Assembly: GCA_003507655.1 (NCBI GenBank)
Contig: DNUZ01000027.1
Span: forward strand, 1-26,526
Direction: 5' to 3'
Length of the DNA: 26,526 bases
Source of the DNA: Lachnospiraceae bacterium
GTDB lineage: Bacteria; Bacillota; Clostridia; Lachnospirales; Lachnospiraceae
Position numbers and translations under genes: made by a program. The notes beneath the pieces are model-generated. The model made no database searches. It was not told the origin of the DNA and was given only the letters and a program-made list of their open reading frames with translations. Shown here piece by piece: positions 1 through 6,951 of this stretch. Every line of letters starts with the position of its first letter. Positions within the stretch are counted from its first letter, which is position 1.

Positions 1-185
1 GAACAACAGACGTAACAGGTGTTATCGAGTTACCAGCTGGTACAGAAATGTGCATGCCTGGAGATAACGTAGAAATGACAATCGAACTGATCCACCCAAT
101 CGCTATGGAGCAGGGTCTTACATTCGCTATCCGTGAAGGTGGTAGAACAGTAGGTTCAGGACGTGTTGCTTCTATCATCGAGTAA
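1..185 (+). CDS. tuf: Elongation factor Tu, C-terminal end (partial)
   Basis: The reading frame is open from base 3 and encodes the last 60 residues of EF-Tu, the GTPase that delivers aminoacyl-tRNA to the ribosome. Beta-barrel domain 3 signatures are visible: [27 protein letters not shown] and the terminal GRVASIIE before TAA. The 5' part lies outside the window. The last 25 bp recur at 6676-6700, where the frame would again end SRVATIIE-stop, so the gene end visible here was probably re-created by insertion of a mobile element (see the island feature). Identity is certain; which copy of the 3' end is ancestral is inference. Confidence 0.97.
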   Translation, partial: TTDVTGVIELPAGTEMCMPGDNVEMTIELIHPIAMEQGLTFAIREGGRTVGSGRVASIIE

Positions 186-186
186 T
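162..186 (+). repeat. attL-like copy of the tuf 3' end
   Basis: These 25 bp cover the last codons of tuf plus one base. They match 6676-6700 at 23 of 25 positions; the two differences fall at positions 10 and 12 of the repeat. The integrase remnant ends only about 70 bp away and points towards this site, the usual arrangement for tyrosine-recombinase elements that use the 3' end of a conserved gene. The att role is inferred. Confidence 0.7.
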
Positions 187-218
187 TAAATACTGTTTGA
201 GTATTAAATGATTTTATT

Positions 219-255
219 GGCTCAGCCCTTTGTTTACAAGGGGTTGAGCCTTTTT
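219..255 (+). terminator. Terminator after tuf (element side)
   Basis: GGCTCAGCCCTT pairs with AAGGGGTTGAGCC (one G-T wobble) around a short loop and is followed by TTTTT. It is a good intrinsic terminator for tuf. Because it lies inside the att repeats it probably came with the element; a second terminator at 6733-6766 lies outside. Confidence 0.85.
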
Positions 256-872
256 ACGTGCGTCGGTTGAAGCCGACGCATGGGCTTAAGTCATCTTCGT
301 GGACTTGCTGTGGGCTCATTTTATCCTTTGGACTTACGACTTTGAACCTTGTGTCCTGTGTTTTGGGTTTTTTTGATGAGTCTGCTGGGGCAGTTACATC
401 GGATGGTACCATATCTTTCAGGTGCTGGTTTTGCATCATATCCACTACTTCCTGATGCTTGTTGGAATACAGGTGGGAGTAGGTGCTTAAGGTAGTCTGT
501 ACCTTTTCGTGTCCTAATCGTTCTGATATGAGCAGTGGTGTACAGCCTAAGTTAATAAGATAGCTGGCGTGGGAGTGGCGGATGTCGTGGATACAAGTCC
601 TTTTCACTCCGCTTTTCTTGCAAGCCCTTTCCATCGTATTATTGATATAAGATTTTGTGAAGGGGAAGACTCTGTCCGTATATTTCAAATCATAAAGCTT
701 TGAAATATAGTCTTTGACTTTGTTCATTACAAAGTCCGGTATGATAATGTTCCGGATGCTCTTCGTTGTTTTGGATGATGTAACTGCATCCTGCTATTTA
801 ATCCGCTGAAGAGTTTTGCTGATGTCGAGGGTGTTCTTCTTGAAATCAAAGTCTTTCGGTGTCAAAGCAAGG
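254..872 (-). pseudogene. Tyrosine recombinase (integrase), 3' fragment
   Basis: The minus strand encodes the C-terminal catalytic part of a Tn916/phage-type integrase. Visible are HDIRHSHASYL (H-x-x-R box), LGHEKVQTTL, and the nucleophile context STYSHLY. Homology continues upstream of the first usable ATG (727): the peptide TPKDFDFKKNTLDISKTL is in frame but interrupted by TAG at 794-796, and a further stop lies at 875-877. The N-terminal arm-binding and core-binding domains and the first catalytic arginine are missing, so the enzyme is dead. The tail after the nucleophile (about 60 residues, lysine- and proline-rich) is not typical and ends within a palindrome (260-279). Its orientation, with the 3' end facing tuf, fits the integrase of this island. 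Confidence 0.85.
260..279. repeat. Palindrome at the integrase 3' end
   Basis: GCGTCGG and CCGACGC form a 7-bp stem with a 6-nt loop. On the minus strand it is preceded by GATGACTTAAGCCCA, which resembles the right-end hairpin region of IS200/IS605-type elements as I remember them. No transposase gene is present, so this is either a scar or part of the integrase tail. Confidence 0.3.
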
Positions 873-1963
873 AATTATCCAAAACGGATAATAGATAGAT
901 ATGAGTTGTTTCTAGAAAATGAATCTGTTAAATCAATGATTATTGAATATGTAGTATCAGATTTTTATATCTTTCTCATTTTGTTTATCTCTCATGAATT
1001 TTATTTGCCAGAATTACTGGAAAGAAATATTGATGATATGAAAGCGTTTTGGTATGTCTCCGATGGGAACGAGAAAACGACGAAGAAAATATTTAGTAAT
1101 CTTTTTAGAATGATTTATACGGAAAATAAGTCGGATGTACAGATAGAAGTTGAGGTTAATCTGATGTATGATAGACTTGAAAAAATGGTTAAGAAAAAGC
1201 AAAAAAGAAAGATATGTCAGATTAGCAAGAGAGTCACAAGCAAACTATGAGGCTAATATGTAAGAAGAGGAAATCTGTAAAACAATACAAAGGGATATCA
1301 TTTAAAAGATTAGAGAGAAGATTGCTCCTATTTTAGTAGAAAATGATGATAAGAATGGTGTATTAAAAATAAATTTGCTGAATTTATCGGATTGCACGGA
1401 GTCGATAGGACAAAGGAGTACAGATGGGTTTCACTTTCATATGGATGGAATGTTTTTGTATGGTATTGAAAGATTTTTGTTAAATAGAAAAGCTTTTGAA
1501 ATAAAGAATAGGTCTGATGACTTTGAAGATGACAAGGAATTCATGAAATACCTGTCTGTTAATGATCAGCATTTGCTTCTTGGGTCGCAATTCATCTTAA
1601 AAAACAGAGACTATAAGATGAGTACCGATTATAAAACGTTTTTGAATGAGTATAAGACAATATATACAGTCGCTGTACGCGAAGGAATTGCTTTGAAAGG
1701 AGGGGTCAATACAGGTATGTTTGCATGATGTTAATGTTTCGATTCATTCGCCAAGTATAAAGGAAGCAAATGTGGAATATGACAAAGAAACAGGAAAATC
1801 TAATTATTCCATTATGAGCGGACTGCCAATTAACTTTGAAGAAGATGAACTTCGAGAGTTTCTTTATAATCATCGCAAAGTCATCAATGTAACGGAAAAA
1901 TTATCTATACAAGTAAATGAGAAGCTCGTTGGAACTATTTTTACTGGGAGAAAACGAATATAG
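873..1963 (+). pseudogene. Shattered gene of unknown function
   Basis: Three open segments on the plus strand appear to be one decayed gene. Segment A (to 1250) is in one frame and is lysine/isoleucine-rich. It continues after a +1 shift near 1200 into a second frame that runs through two TAA stops (near 1260 and 1305) into segment B (to 1728). A second shift near 1715 leads into segment C (1721-1963), ending GTIFTGRKRI-stop. Joined, they give roughly 350 residues. Segment B contains TDGFHFHMDGMFLYGIERFL and segment C contains MSGLPINFEEDELREFL. I do not recognise the family. The 5' end abuts the integrase remnant at about 870 and may be truncated there. The terminator right after segment C supports this having been one transcription unit. 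Confidence 0.5.
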
Positions 1964-1969
1964 ATTTGC

Positions 1970-1999
1970 AAGGAACCGGTTTAAGGCCGGTTCCTTTTT
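1970..1999 (+). terminator. Intrinsic terminator after the decayed gene
   Basis: AAGGAACCGG and CCGGTTCCTT form a perfect 10-bp stem with a 7-nt loop, followed by TTT. It insulates the AAA+/protease operon from upstream transcription. Confidence 0.88.
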
Positions 2000-2045
2000 G
2001 CGTGACAACCTTGCATAAAAAGAAATACGAACAAAAATAATAAAA

Positions 2046-2102
2046 TTGATAACAAAAATAAACAGTACAATAACAATAACATTGACTTTGATAACAAAAA
2101 TA
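2046..2102 (+). repeat. 15-bp direct repeat in the cassette promoter
   Basis: TTGATAACAAAAATA occurs at 2046-2060 and again at 2088-2102. The second copy fills most of the spacer between the -35 and -10 boxes and the first lies upstream. Start-to-start distance is 42 bp, four helical turns, so a protein bound to both would sit on one face of the DNA. A regulator-binding role is inference; the repeat itself is exact. Confidence 0.55.
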
Positions 2103-2110
2103 GATATAAT
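2082..2110 (+). promoter_or_regulatory. Sigma-A promoter of the AAA+/S8 protease operon
   Basis: TTGACT (2082-2087) and TATAAT (2105-2110) are separated by 17 bp. The predicted start of transcription, near 2117, is about 19 bases before the ATG at 2136. The -10 box lies inside the longest possible reading frame of the ATPase, which is a further reason to reject the upstream start at 2046. Confidence 0.85.
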
Positions 2111-2135
2111 GAGAGCGAAAAGGAAAGGTGAAAAC

Positions 2136-3236
2136 ATGTATACAGAGATAGTTAAGATTATTGAAGGTGGATTACAAGGAGATAAGGAAAAAGTTCAGAA
2201 TTATGCAAATGTACTTGCGAACAATTTAGAGAAGGAGGGTGAAGTATCTCTTTCGAAAAAGATTAGAGGGATAGTTGAGAATCGAAGAAAAGGATTGACG
2301 TCATTGGATAGTTTTGCTACCAAGCCAGTTGATACAGAAAGTAGAATGGAGATAGTTCGAATTACAACACCGCAAATAAAGAAAGAAACTATTATTTTAA
2401 GTAAATATGTTGAGGATGAAATACAAGCATTTATTGATTTTTACGAGAATAGGGATAATTTACTTAAAGCAGGTATCGAGGTCTCTAATTCTTTGCTATT
2501 ATATGGACCGCCTGGATGTGGAAAGACCACGGTTGCTCAATATATTTCGACAATAACAGGATTGCCTTTGGTGACGGCAAGACTTGATGGATTAATTTCT
2601 TCCTTGCTAGGAAGTACTGCTAAAAATATACGTAAAATTTTTGATTATGTATCAAAGAGAGAATGCATCTTATTTCTGGATGAATTTGATGTTATTGCTA
2701 AATTAAGAGATGATAAGAATGAATTAGGTGAGTTAAAACGTGTAGTTAATAGTCTTATTCAAAATATTGACGAGTTAAGTAGTGATAGTATTTTAATTGC
2801 AGCTACAAATCATCATGAGTTATTAGATCCTGCTATATGGAGGCGGTTTTCTAAAGTGATTACATTGGAAAAGCCACAGACAGAAGAGGTGGGTAGATTG
2901 TTGGAATTGTATTTGTCGAACTATCATAATAGCATAGTAGATAATGCGAAAAGAATGGAACAGTTAGAGTTGGCTCTTAAAGGATTTAGCCATTCAGATG
3001 TAAAAACAACTATAAATAATGCAATCAAAGAAGCTATAATAAAAAGAAAGGCTGTATTGAATAGTTGTGATGTACTAAAAGAGATATACTTTCATCAATA
3101 TCATAATATTGAAAATGAAGACCAGTTTATACGATTCTTATTAAAATATGGAGCAACACACAGGGAAATCAATGAAGGTATGGATATACCGCTTAGAAAA
3201 ATTCAAAGCATATCCAAGGAAATTAAGGAGGAATAG
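2136..3236 (+). CDS. AAA+ ATPase of a protease-linked cassette
   Basis: A 366-residue cytosolic AAA+ ATPase. The start at ATG 2136 is chosen because it follows AAAGGTG and lies just downstream of the promoter. Residues 1-100 are an uncharacterised helical N-terminus. The ATPase core follows: Walker A GPPGCGKT (124-131, Lys130), Walker B ILFLDEFD (Asp182, Glu183), sensor-1 Asn225 in AATNHHELLDP, and the arginine pair WRRF (236-237) where the arginine finger of FtsH/spastin-like AAA domains sits. A helical lid with GFSHSDVKTTINNA follows, and the C-terminus (THREINEGMDIPLRKIQSI) resembles a small helix-turn-helix. All ATP-binding and hydrolysis residues are present, so it should be active. It ends 3 bp before the S8 protease start, and its last codons carry the protease ribosome site, so the two are translationally coupled. 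Inferred role: substrate recognition, unfolding or switching for the protease. Confidence 0.9.
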   Translation: MYTEIVKIIEGGLQGDKEKVQNYANVLANNLEKEGEVSLSKKIRGIVENRRKGLTSLDSFATKPVDTESRMEIVRITTPQIKKETIILSKYVEDEIQAFIDFYENRDNLLKAGIEVSNSLLLYGPPGCGKTTVAQYISTITGLPLVTARLDGLISSLLGSTAKNIRKIFDYVSKRECILFLDEFDVIAKLRDDKNELGELKRVVNSLIQNIDELSSDSILIAATNHHELLDPAIWRRFSKVITLEKPQTEEVGRLLELYLSNYHNSIVDNAKRMEQLELALKGFSHSDVKTTINNAIKEAIIKRKAVLNSCDVLKEIYFHQYHNIENEDQFIRFLLKYGATHREINEGMDIPLRKIQSISKEIKEE

Positions 3237-3239
3237 CAT

Positions 3240-5591
3240 ATGGATACAGATAAATTGCCAATTAAATTTTTTGCACCGAGAGAGATTGATGAACTGCGAA
3301 TAGAGGGGAATGGAAACTCTGAAAAACCTAAATGGGTTTTGGAAGGGGATGCTTTGGTGAAAAGGGCAGAAATTCTCCAAGCTTCGTTGAGTGATATAGA
3401 AACAATAATGATTGAAAGAAAACAGAGTGCATCACCGGTACCATTTTCTTTTATTGCTAAAATACAAGAAGATGCTACAGCGAAATCAAAACGTAAGGAT
3501 ATAACCAATTTTTTTCAAGTGAAGGATAATAGTAGCGTAATAGGTGTGGCAGATGTAAATGAGCTTATTGTTTGTTTGGATTCGGTGGATGAGCTTCGAC
3601 AAATTTCAGGAAAGCTAAGAGCGTATGAGAAAAATGATTATGCTATTTCCTGTATAGAGGGATTTGCAGAATTTGAACCAAGCGTAATGGCAACTGATGA
3701 AGTCTGTAATTACAAAGTCAAATTGGTGGATTATCAGGATTTTGAACAGAATTTAGCTATGCGTAGAATGTTTGAGCATACTTTGGAACGTAATAAGATT
3801 GAATACAAGAAAACCACTTATTCAGAACAATTCTATGTGTATAATATGAAAATGGTTAATACTGACATGTTAGAGCAATTGAAGAAAGAAGAAATTTTTA
3901 ATGCACTTTTTTCAGTGGAGCCAATGCCAAAATATACTGTATCATTGGATTTTGTAGATGACGACCAAGAGGTTCCTGTTAAAATTCCAGAGAATGGTAA
4001 AAATTATTTGACTATTGGCATACTAGATAATGGTATAGCATCTATTCCTAATTTAAAACCTTGGATGGAGATGGATAGATGGTCTCCATATCCCAATGAT
4101 AGTATAAACCCTACACATGGAACGTTTGTTGCAGGAGTTGCTTTATATGGTGATGAATGTGAAGGGAAGAATTGGGTCGGGCACAAGGGTATAAAACTTT
4201 TTGATGCTGCAATATTTCCAGATACCACAAAAGAGGGCTTGGACGAGGATGAACTTATCGCAAATATTAAAGAAGCAGTTGCACTTTATCACGAAAAGGT
4301 AAAAGTGTGGAATTTGTCGGTTAGTATCACACGTCCAGTTGTAGACACTAAATTTTCTGATTTTGCAATTGCTTTAGATTCTATACAAGATAAATACAAT
4401 GTTCTTATTTGTAAATCTGCTGGAAATTGCAGGAATTTTGAAAACAATTATCCGAAGGGAAGAATTCATGAAGGTGCTGACTCTGTTCGTTCTTTGGTAG
4501 TAGGTTCTGTTGCACACGATAAAGGGCAATATGATTATGCGGAATATAATGATCCATCACCTTTTTCAAGGGTGGGTCCAGGACCGGAATATATAATTAA
4601 ACCAGAAGTTTCTCATTATGGTGGAAATGCAGGTGTGACTCCAAGCGGGGAAACAGTTACTACTGGAGTGAAATCATTCTCGAAAGATGGGAAAATGGCT
4701 ACTGGGGTCGGAACAAGTTTTTCAACACCGAGAGTAACGGCATTGGCTGCAGGAATACAGCAGGAATTAAGCGAAGAATTTGACCCGTTATTAATAAAGG
4801 CACTTATCACACACTCGGCATCATATCCAAAAGAAATGACAGTACCTGTTACAGAGAGAGCGAAACAGGTTGGATTCGGAATACCTAAAAATGTGCCAGA
4901 TATTATATATAATTCACCTTATGAAGCAACATTGATATTAAGAGATAGTTTGGCCAAGGGCGATAAAATTGATATAATGGATTTCCCTATGCCACAATGT
5001 TTGCTTAAGGATGGATATTATACGGGACAGATTATAGCAACATTGGTGTATGATCCGGTTTTGGATCCATCACAGGGAATAGAATATTGTCAATCTAATA
5101 TTGATGTTAAGTTTGGTTCGTATGATACAAAAGAAGAGAGGGATACTTCAAAGCGTCATATACTTAATCCAGTTGGGAGAAAAGGTTCGCAGAATTTATT
5201 GTTGGGTACGGTGTATAGCAAAAACAAAATGAAAGAAAAGAGTAGTGAATTTGCATTAAAAGAACGTTTACTAATTCAGTATGCAGATAAATACTATCCT
5301 GTAAAGAAATATGCAGTGGATTTGTCGGAGTTAACGGAAAAAAAGAAAATTGAGTATCTGTCACCAGATAAAAAATGGTTTTTATTTTTACAGGGTGTAT
5401 ATAGAGATCATATTGAGAGAATGGCACAGATAGAGTCATTTGCATTGACTCAAGAGTTTTGTTTGATTTTAACAATCAGAGATCCAAATCAAAAAGAACA
5501 TGTATATGATGAGGTGACGCAAAAGTTAGATGAGTATAACTTCTGGCACTCAAATATAAGAGTTGCTACAGATGTTAATATTCCGCTGTAA
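3240..5591 (+). CDS. Cytosolic S8 subtilisin-like serine protease
   Basis: A 783-residue S8-family peptidase. The complete catalytic set is visible: Asp263 in GILDNGI, His293 in THGTFVAGV, oxyanion-hole Asn396 in KSAGNCRNF, and Ser493 in GTSFSTPRV. There is no signal peptide, no propeptide-like start and no TM segment, so it acts in the cytoplasm, unlike secreted subtilisins. About 255 residues precede the catalytic domain and about 220 follow it. The catalytic-domain style recalls the cytosolic Y4bN-like subgroup, often found next to an AAA ATPase gene (from memory). Start ATG 3240 has AAGGAGGAA nine bases upstream, inside the end of the ATPase gene. The pairing implies ATP-controlled proteolysis of a specific target, as in abortive-infection or proteolysis-triggered immunity; that is inference. 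The target is unknown, but the next gene product is an obvious candidate. Confidence 0.92.
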   Translation: MDTDKLPIKFFAPREIDELRIEGNGNSEKPKWVLEGDALVKRAEILQASLSDIETIMIERKQSASPVPFSFIAKIQEDATAKSKRKDITNFFQVKDNSSVIGVADVNELIVCLDSVDELRQISGKLRAYEKNDYAISCIEGFAEFEPSVMATDEVCNYKVKLVDYQDFEQNLAMRRMFEHTLERNKIEYKKTTYSEQFYVYNMKMVNTDMLEQLKKEEIFNALFSVEPMPKYTVSLDFVDDDQEVPVKIPENGKNYLTIGILDNGIASIPNLKPWMEMDRWSPYPNDSINPTHGTFVAGVALYGDECEGKNWVGHKGIKLFDAAIFPDTTKEGLDEDELIANIKEAVALYHEKVKVWNLSVSITRPVVDTKFSDFAIALDSIQDKYNVLICKSAGNCRNFENNYPKGRIHEGADSVRSLVVGSVAHDKGQYDYAEYNDPSPFSRVGPGPEYIIKPEVSHYGGNAGVTPSGETVTTGVKSFSKDGKMATGVGTSFSTPRVTALAAGIQQELSEEFDPLLIKALITHSASYPKEMTVPVTERAKQVGFGIPKNVPDIIYNSPYEATLILRDSLAKGDKIDIMDFPMPQCLLKDGYYTGQIIATLVYDPVLDPSQGIEYCQSNIDVKFGSYDTKEERDTSKRHILNPVGRKGSQNLLLGTVYSKNKMKEKSSEFALKERLLIQYADKYYPVKKYAVDLSELTEKKKIEYLSPDKKWFLFLQGVYRDHIERMAQIESFALTQEFCLILTIRDPNQKEHVYDEVTQKLDEYNFWHSNIRVATDVNIPL

Positions 5592-5598
5592 CTTTAGG

Positions 5599-5632
5599 AC
5601 TGTGCAAATCAATACTATATGCTTTGCACAGT
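5599..5632 (+). terminator. Hairpin between protease and membrane-protein genes
   Basis: ACTGTGCAAA and TTTGCACAGT form a perfect 10-bp stem with a 14-nt loop. No U-run follows, so it is at best a weak terminator. It could instead be a processing or stability element that sets a different level for the third gene of the cassette. Confidence 0.5.
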
Positions 5633-5665
5633 TAGAATAATAGTTTTGTACGACGAGGAGAAATT

Positions 5666-6187
5666 ATGAATAATAATACGATACAGAATAACGGAAATCA
5701 GTATTTTCAAGAAAATAATTTTTATGGTTCAAATTATGTGCATTACAAGACGGAGGATTGTATTGCATCTGTTCAAAAGGTTGGAAAACTTTCTTGGGCT
5801 GTTATTGCAGCAATTCTTGGGATGATTGCTGATATTATTACAATAGCAATTGGATTACAAGAATTAAAGGCAGATGGTTTGTGTAATATGATATCTACAT
5901 ATAAGTTGCATATTTACATAGCAATTGTGGGAGTCATATTTATAGTGGTTGCCTGGTTGCTGAGAACAATATTTGAGTTGTTACGTGACAGGTCATCAGC
6001 AAAATATGTATTAAAAAGAAACGAGATATATAAAGTAATCCCAAAGAAGTGCCCTATTTGCGGAGGTACATGTAATGGAAAATTAAAAGTGGTGTTGTCG
6101 GAGAAGGGAACATATTGTGTGTGTCACAGAGATAAGACGCACAAGTGGAAAATAGAATACAATGATGTTATGAATATGATAAAATAA
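5666..6187 (+). CDS. Two-TM protein with Asn-rich N-terminus and zinc knuckle
   Basis: A 173-residue protein of unknown family. Residues 1-24 are rich in Asn, Gln, Gly, Phe and Tyr, with short N-x-x-N/G spacings (IQNNGNQYFQENNFYGSN). Two hydrophobic helices follow (about 43-64 and 81-103) joined by a short loop. The C-terminal domain has CPICGGTC (Cys129, 132, 136) and a second pair around Cys151/Cys153/His154, a likely zinc ribbon. ATG 5666 has GAGGAG upstream. It lies 74 bp behind the protease in the same direction inside the island and is intact, so I treat it as a possible third component, for example a membrane-acting effector or a protease substrate. That role is inference. The N-terminus resembles the prion-like or amyloid signalling motifs carried by some bacterial conflict proteins, but I cannot assign a named motif. 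Confidence 0.75.
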   Translation: MNNNTIQNNGNQYFQENNFYGSNYVHYKTEDCIASVQKVGKLSWAVIAAILGMIADIITIAIGLQELKADGLCNMISTYKLHIYIAIVGVIFIVVAWLLRTIFELLRDRSSAKYVLKRNEIYKVIPKKCPICGGTCNGKLKVVLSEKGTYCVCHRDKTHKWKIEYNDVMNMIK

Positions 6188-6229
6188 GTGATAATATATA
6201 TGTATATATGCATAGGATGTTGAATTTTC

Positions 6230-6262
6230 ATAAAGGGATGACTGATAAACTCATCCCTTTAT
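6230..6262 (+). terminator. 12-bp hairpin between convergent genes
   Basis: ATAAAGGGATGA pairs perfectly with TCATCCCTTTAT around a 9-nt loop. It lies between the plus-strand membrane-protein gene and the minus-strand DUF6061 remnant, so it may serve as a bidirectional terminator although the T-tracts on both sides are poor. Confidence 0.6.
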
Positions 6263-6273
6263 AAGAAAGTTAA

Positions 6274-6555
6274 TTAAAACACTTCCAAACTATCCTACGC
6301 ATCCACCCATGCCTATATCTCACCATCAAGAGCAAGCCGGGCATATCCCAGCGGATTATCAATTGCCAGTGCGTTAAAGTATCGCTGAGAATTAGGCGTA
6401 GTCCCTATCCCAGATTCAGCCTGATTACAGTCGATCCGTAGGATGTAGCCGTTATAGTGGTTAATGTCGATGCTGTTATGCGTCGGGTTGTATTCTGCGT
6501 GTATCAATTTTAGTGTTATTAGTCCTTTCATTTGAATTGGAGGTAAAAAGCCCAT
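6274..6555 (-). pseudogene. DUF6061-like small protein, two premature stops
   Basis: The minus strand reads LKLIHAEYNPTHNSIDIN... and ends ...NPLGYARLALDGEI, a pattern I know from DUF6061-type small proteins (about 80-90 residues, function unknown) of Clostridia mobile elements. The frame is stopped by TAG at 6313-6315 but continues recognisably (AWVDA) through a second TAG at 6295-6297 to a natural TAA at 6274-6276. Both look like CAG-to-TAG changes. No ribosome-binding site precedes the possible starts at 6555 or 6531. It is likely a recent pseudogene; a protein short by about 12 residues cannot be excluded. Confidence 0.6.
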
Positions 6556-6675
6556 GGGCTTATTTTAGAGTTGAAAAACTTTTGAAATAGATACAATAAT
6601 CACAAAACGTATCATTATATAAAATAAAATATTACTAGGAATATTCCAAATAATACAATTCGTGATATTAACAGT

Positions 6676-6700
6676 CGTGTTGCTACAATCATCGAGTAAT
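6676..6700 (+). repeat. attR-like copy of the tuf 3' end
   Basis: Direct repeat of 162-186 (23/25). In the tuf frame it encodes SRVATIIE-stop, but no tuf sequence precedes it. The sequence before it (6556-6675) is A/T-rich and non-coding. A tuf-type terminator follows at 6733, as expected for the original chromosomal context downstream of tuf. Confidence 0.7.
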
Positions 6701-6732
6701 CATAACTGATTATAGATATATGCAATAAAATC

Positions 6733-6766
6733 AAGGCTTCCGCGAGTTTTCTCGGGAGCCTTTTTT
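6733..6766 (+). terminator. Probable original tuf terminator
   Basis: AAGGCTTCCGCGAG pairs with CTCGGGAGCCTT (one wobble, 2-nt bulge) around TTTT and is followed by TTTT. It lies 33 bp after the attR-like repeat, similar to the distance of a normal terminator from a tuf stop, and no intact gene precedes it here. That fits displacement by the island. Confidence 0.85.
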
Positions 6767-6951
6767 ACATTGTAAAAGTATGTTATAATAAATCAAAATA
6801 AAAAGCTCTTCGGTATCAAAACGGTGTTATCATAAAAAGAATGGTTACTTTCTTCCGAAATTTATAAAAAAATTATTGTGGAGATTTGAAATCATTTAAT
6901 TTCGTAGATAGAACAGACGTAAAAGAAACCTTACTACACAGGAGGACAACC
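6767..6951 (+). promoter_or_regulatory. Upstream region of the DUF6483 gene
   Basis: This non-coding stretch contains a perfect -10 hexamer TATAAT at 6784-6789, preceded by a G two bases upstream. No convincing -35 box is seen at 16-18 bp. If used, it leaves a 5' leader of about 155 bases. I see no riboswitch fold that I can name in it. Confidence 0.4.

Larger units (their letters stand above)
187..6675. mobile_element. Degenerate integrative element at the 3' end of tuf
   Basis: The segment between the two tuf-end repeats is about 6.5 kb. It carries an integrase pseudogene at its left edge, a multi-frameshift unknown gene, an intact three-gene AAA+/S8 protease/membrane-protein cassette and a DUF6061-like pseudogene, a family I associate with Clostridia conjugative elements. 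Genes in the cassette are more A/T-rich and use more AAT, AAA and ATA codons than the flanking chromosomal genes. The element can no longer move by itself because its integrase lacks the N-terminal half and has an in-frame stop. Boundaries rest on the repeats and gene content, not on comparison with an empty site. Confidence 0.65.

Noticed and set aside
2046..2135. Upstream start for the AAA+ ATPase adding 30 residues
   Set aside because: That stretch contains the -35 and -10 boxes and encodes only Ile/Thr/Lys-rich residues; ATG 2136 has a ribosome site.
6188..6230. TATATATGTATATATGC as a regulatory palindrome
   Set aside because: Simple TA-rich sequence after a stop codon; no promoter or gene context supports a role.
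6274..6315. TAG readthrough or recoding suggested by several in-frame TAGs at glutamine positions
   Set aside because: TAG is used as a normal stop by intact genes here (the AAA+ ATPase, the PsiE-like gene, the EAL gene), and the interrupted genes show other decay.
6540..6568. GGAGG followed by ATG on the plus strand
   Set aside because: The frame stops after four codons.
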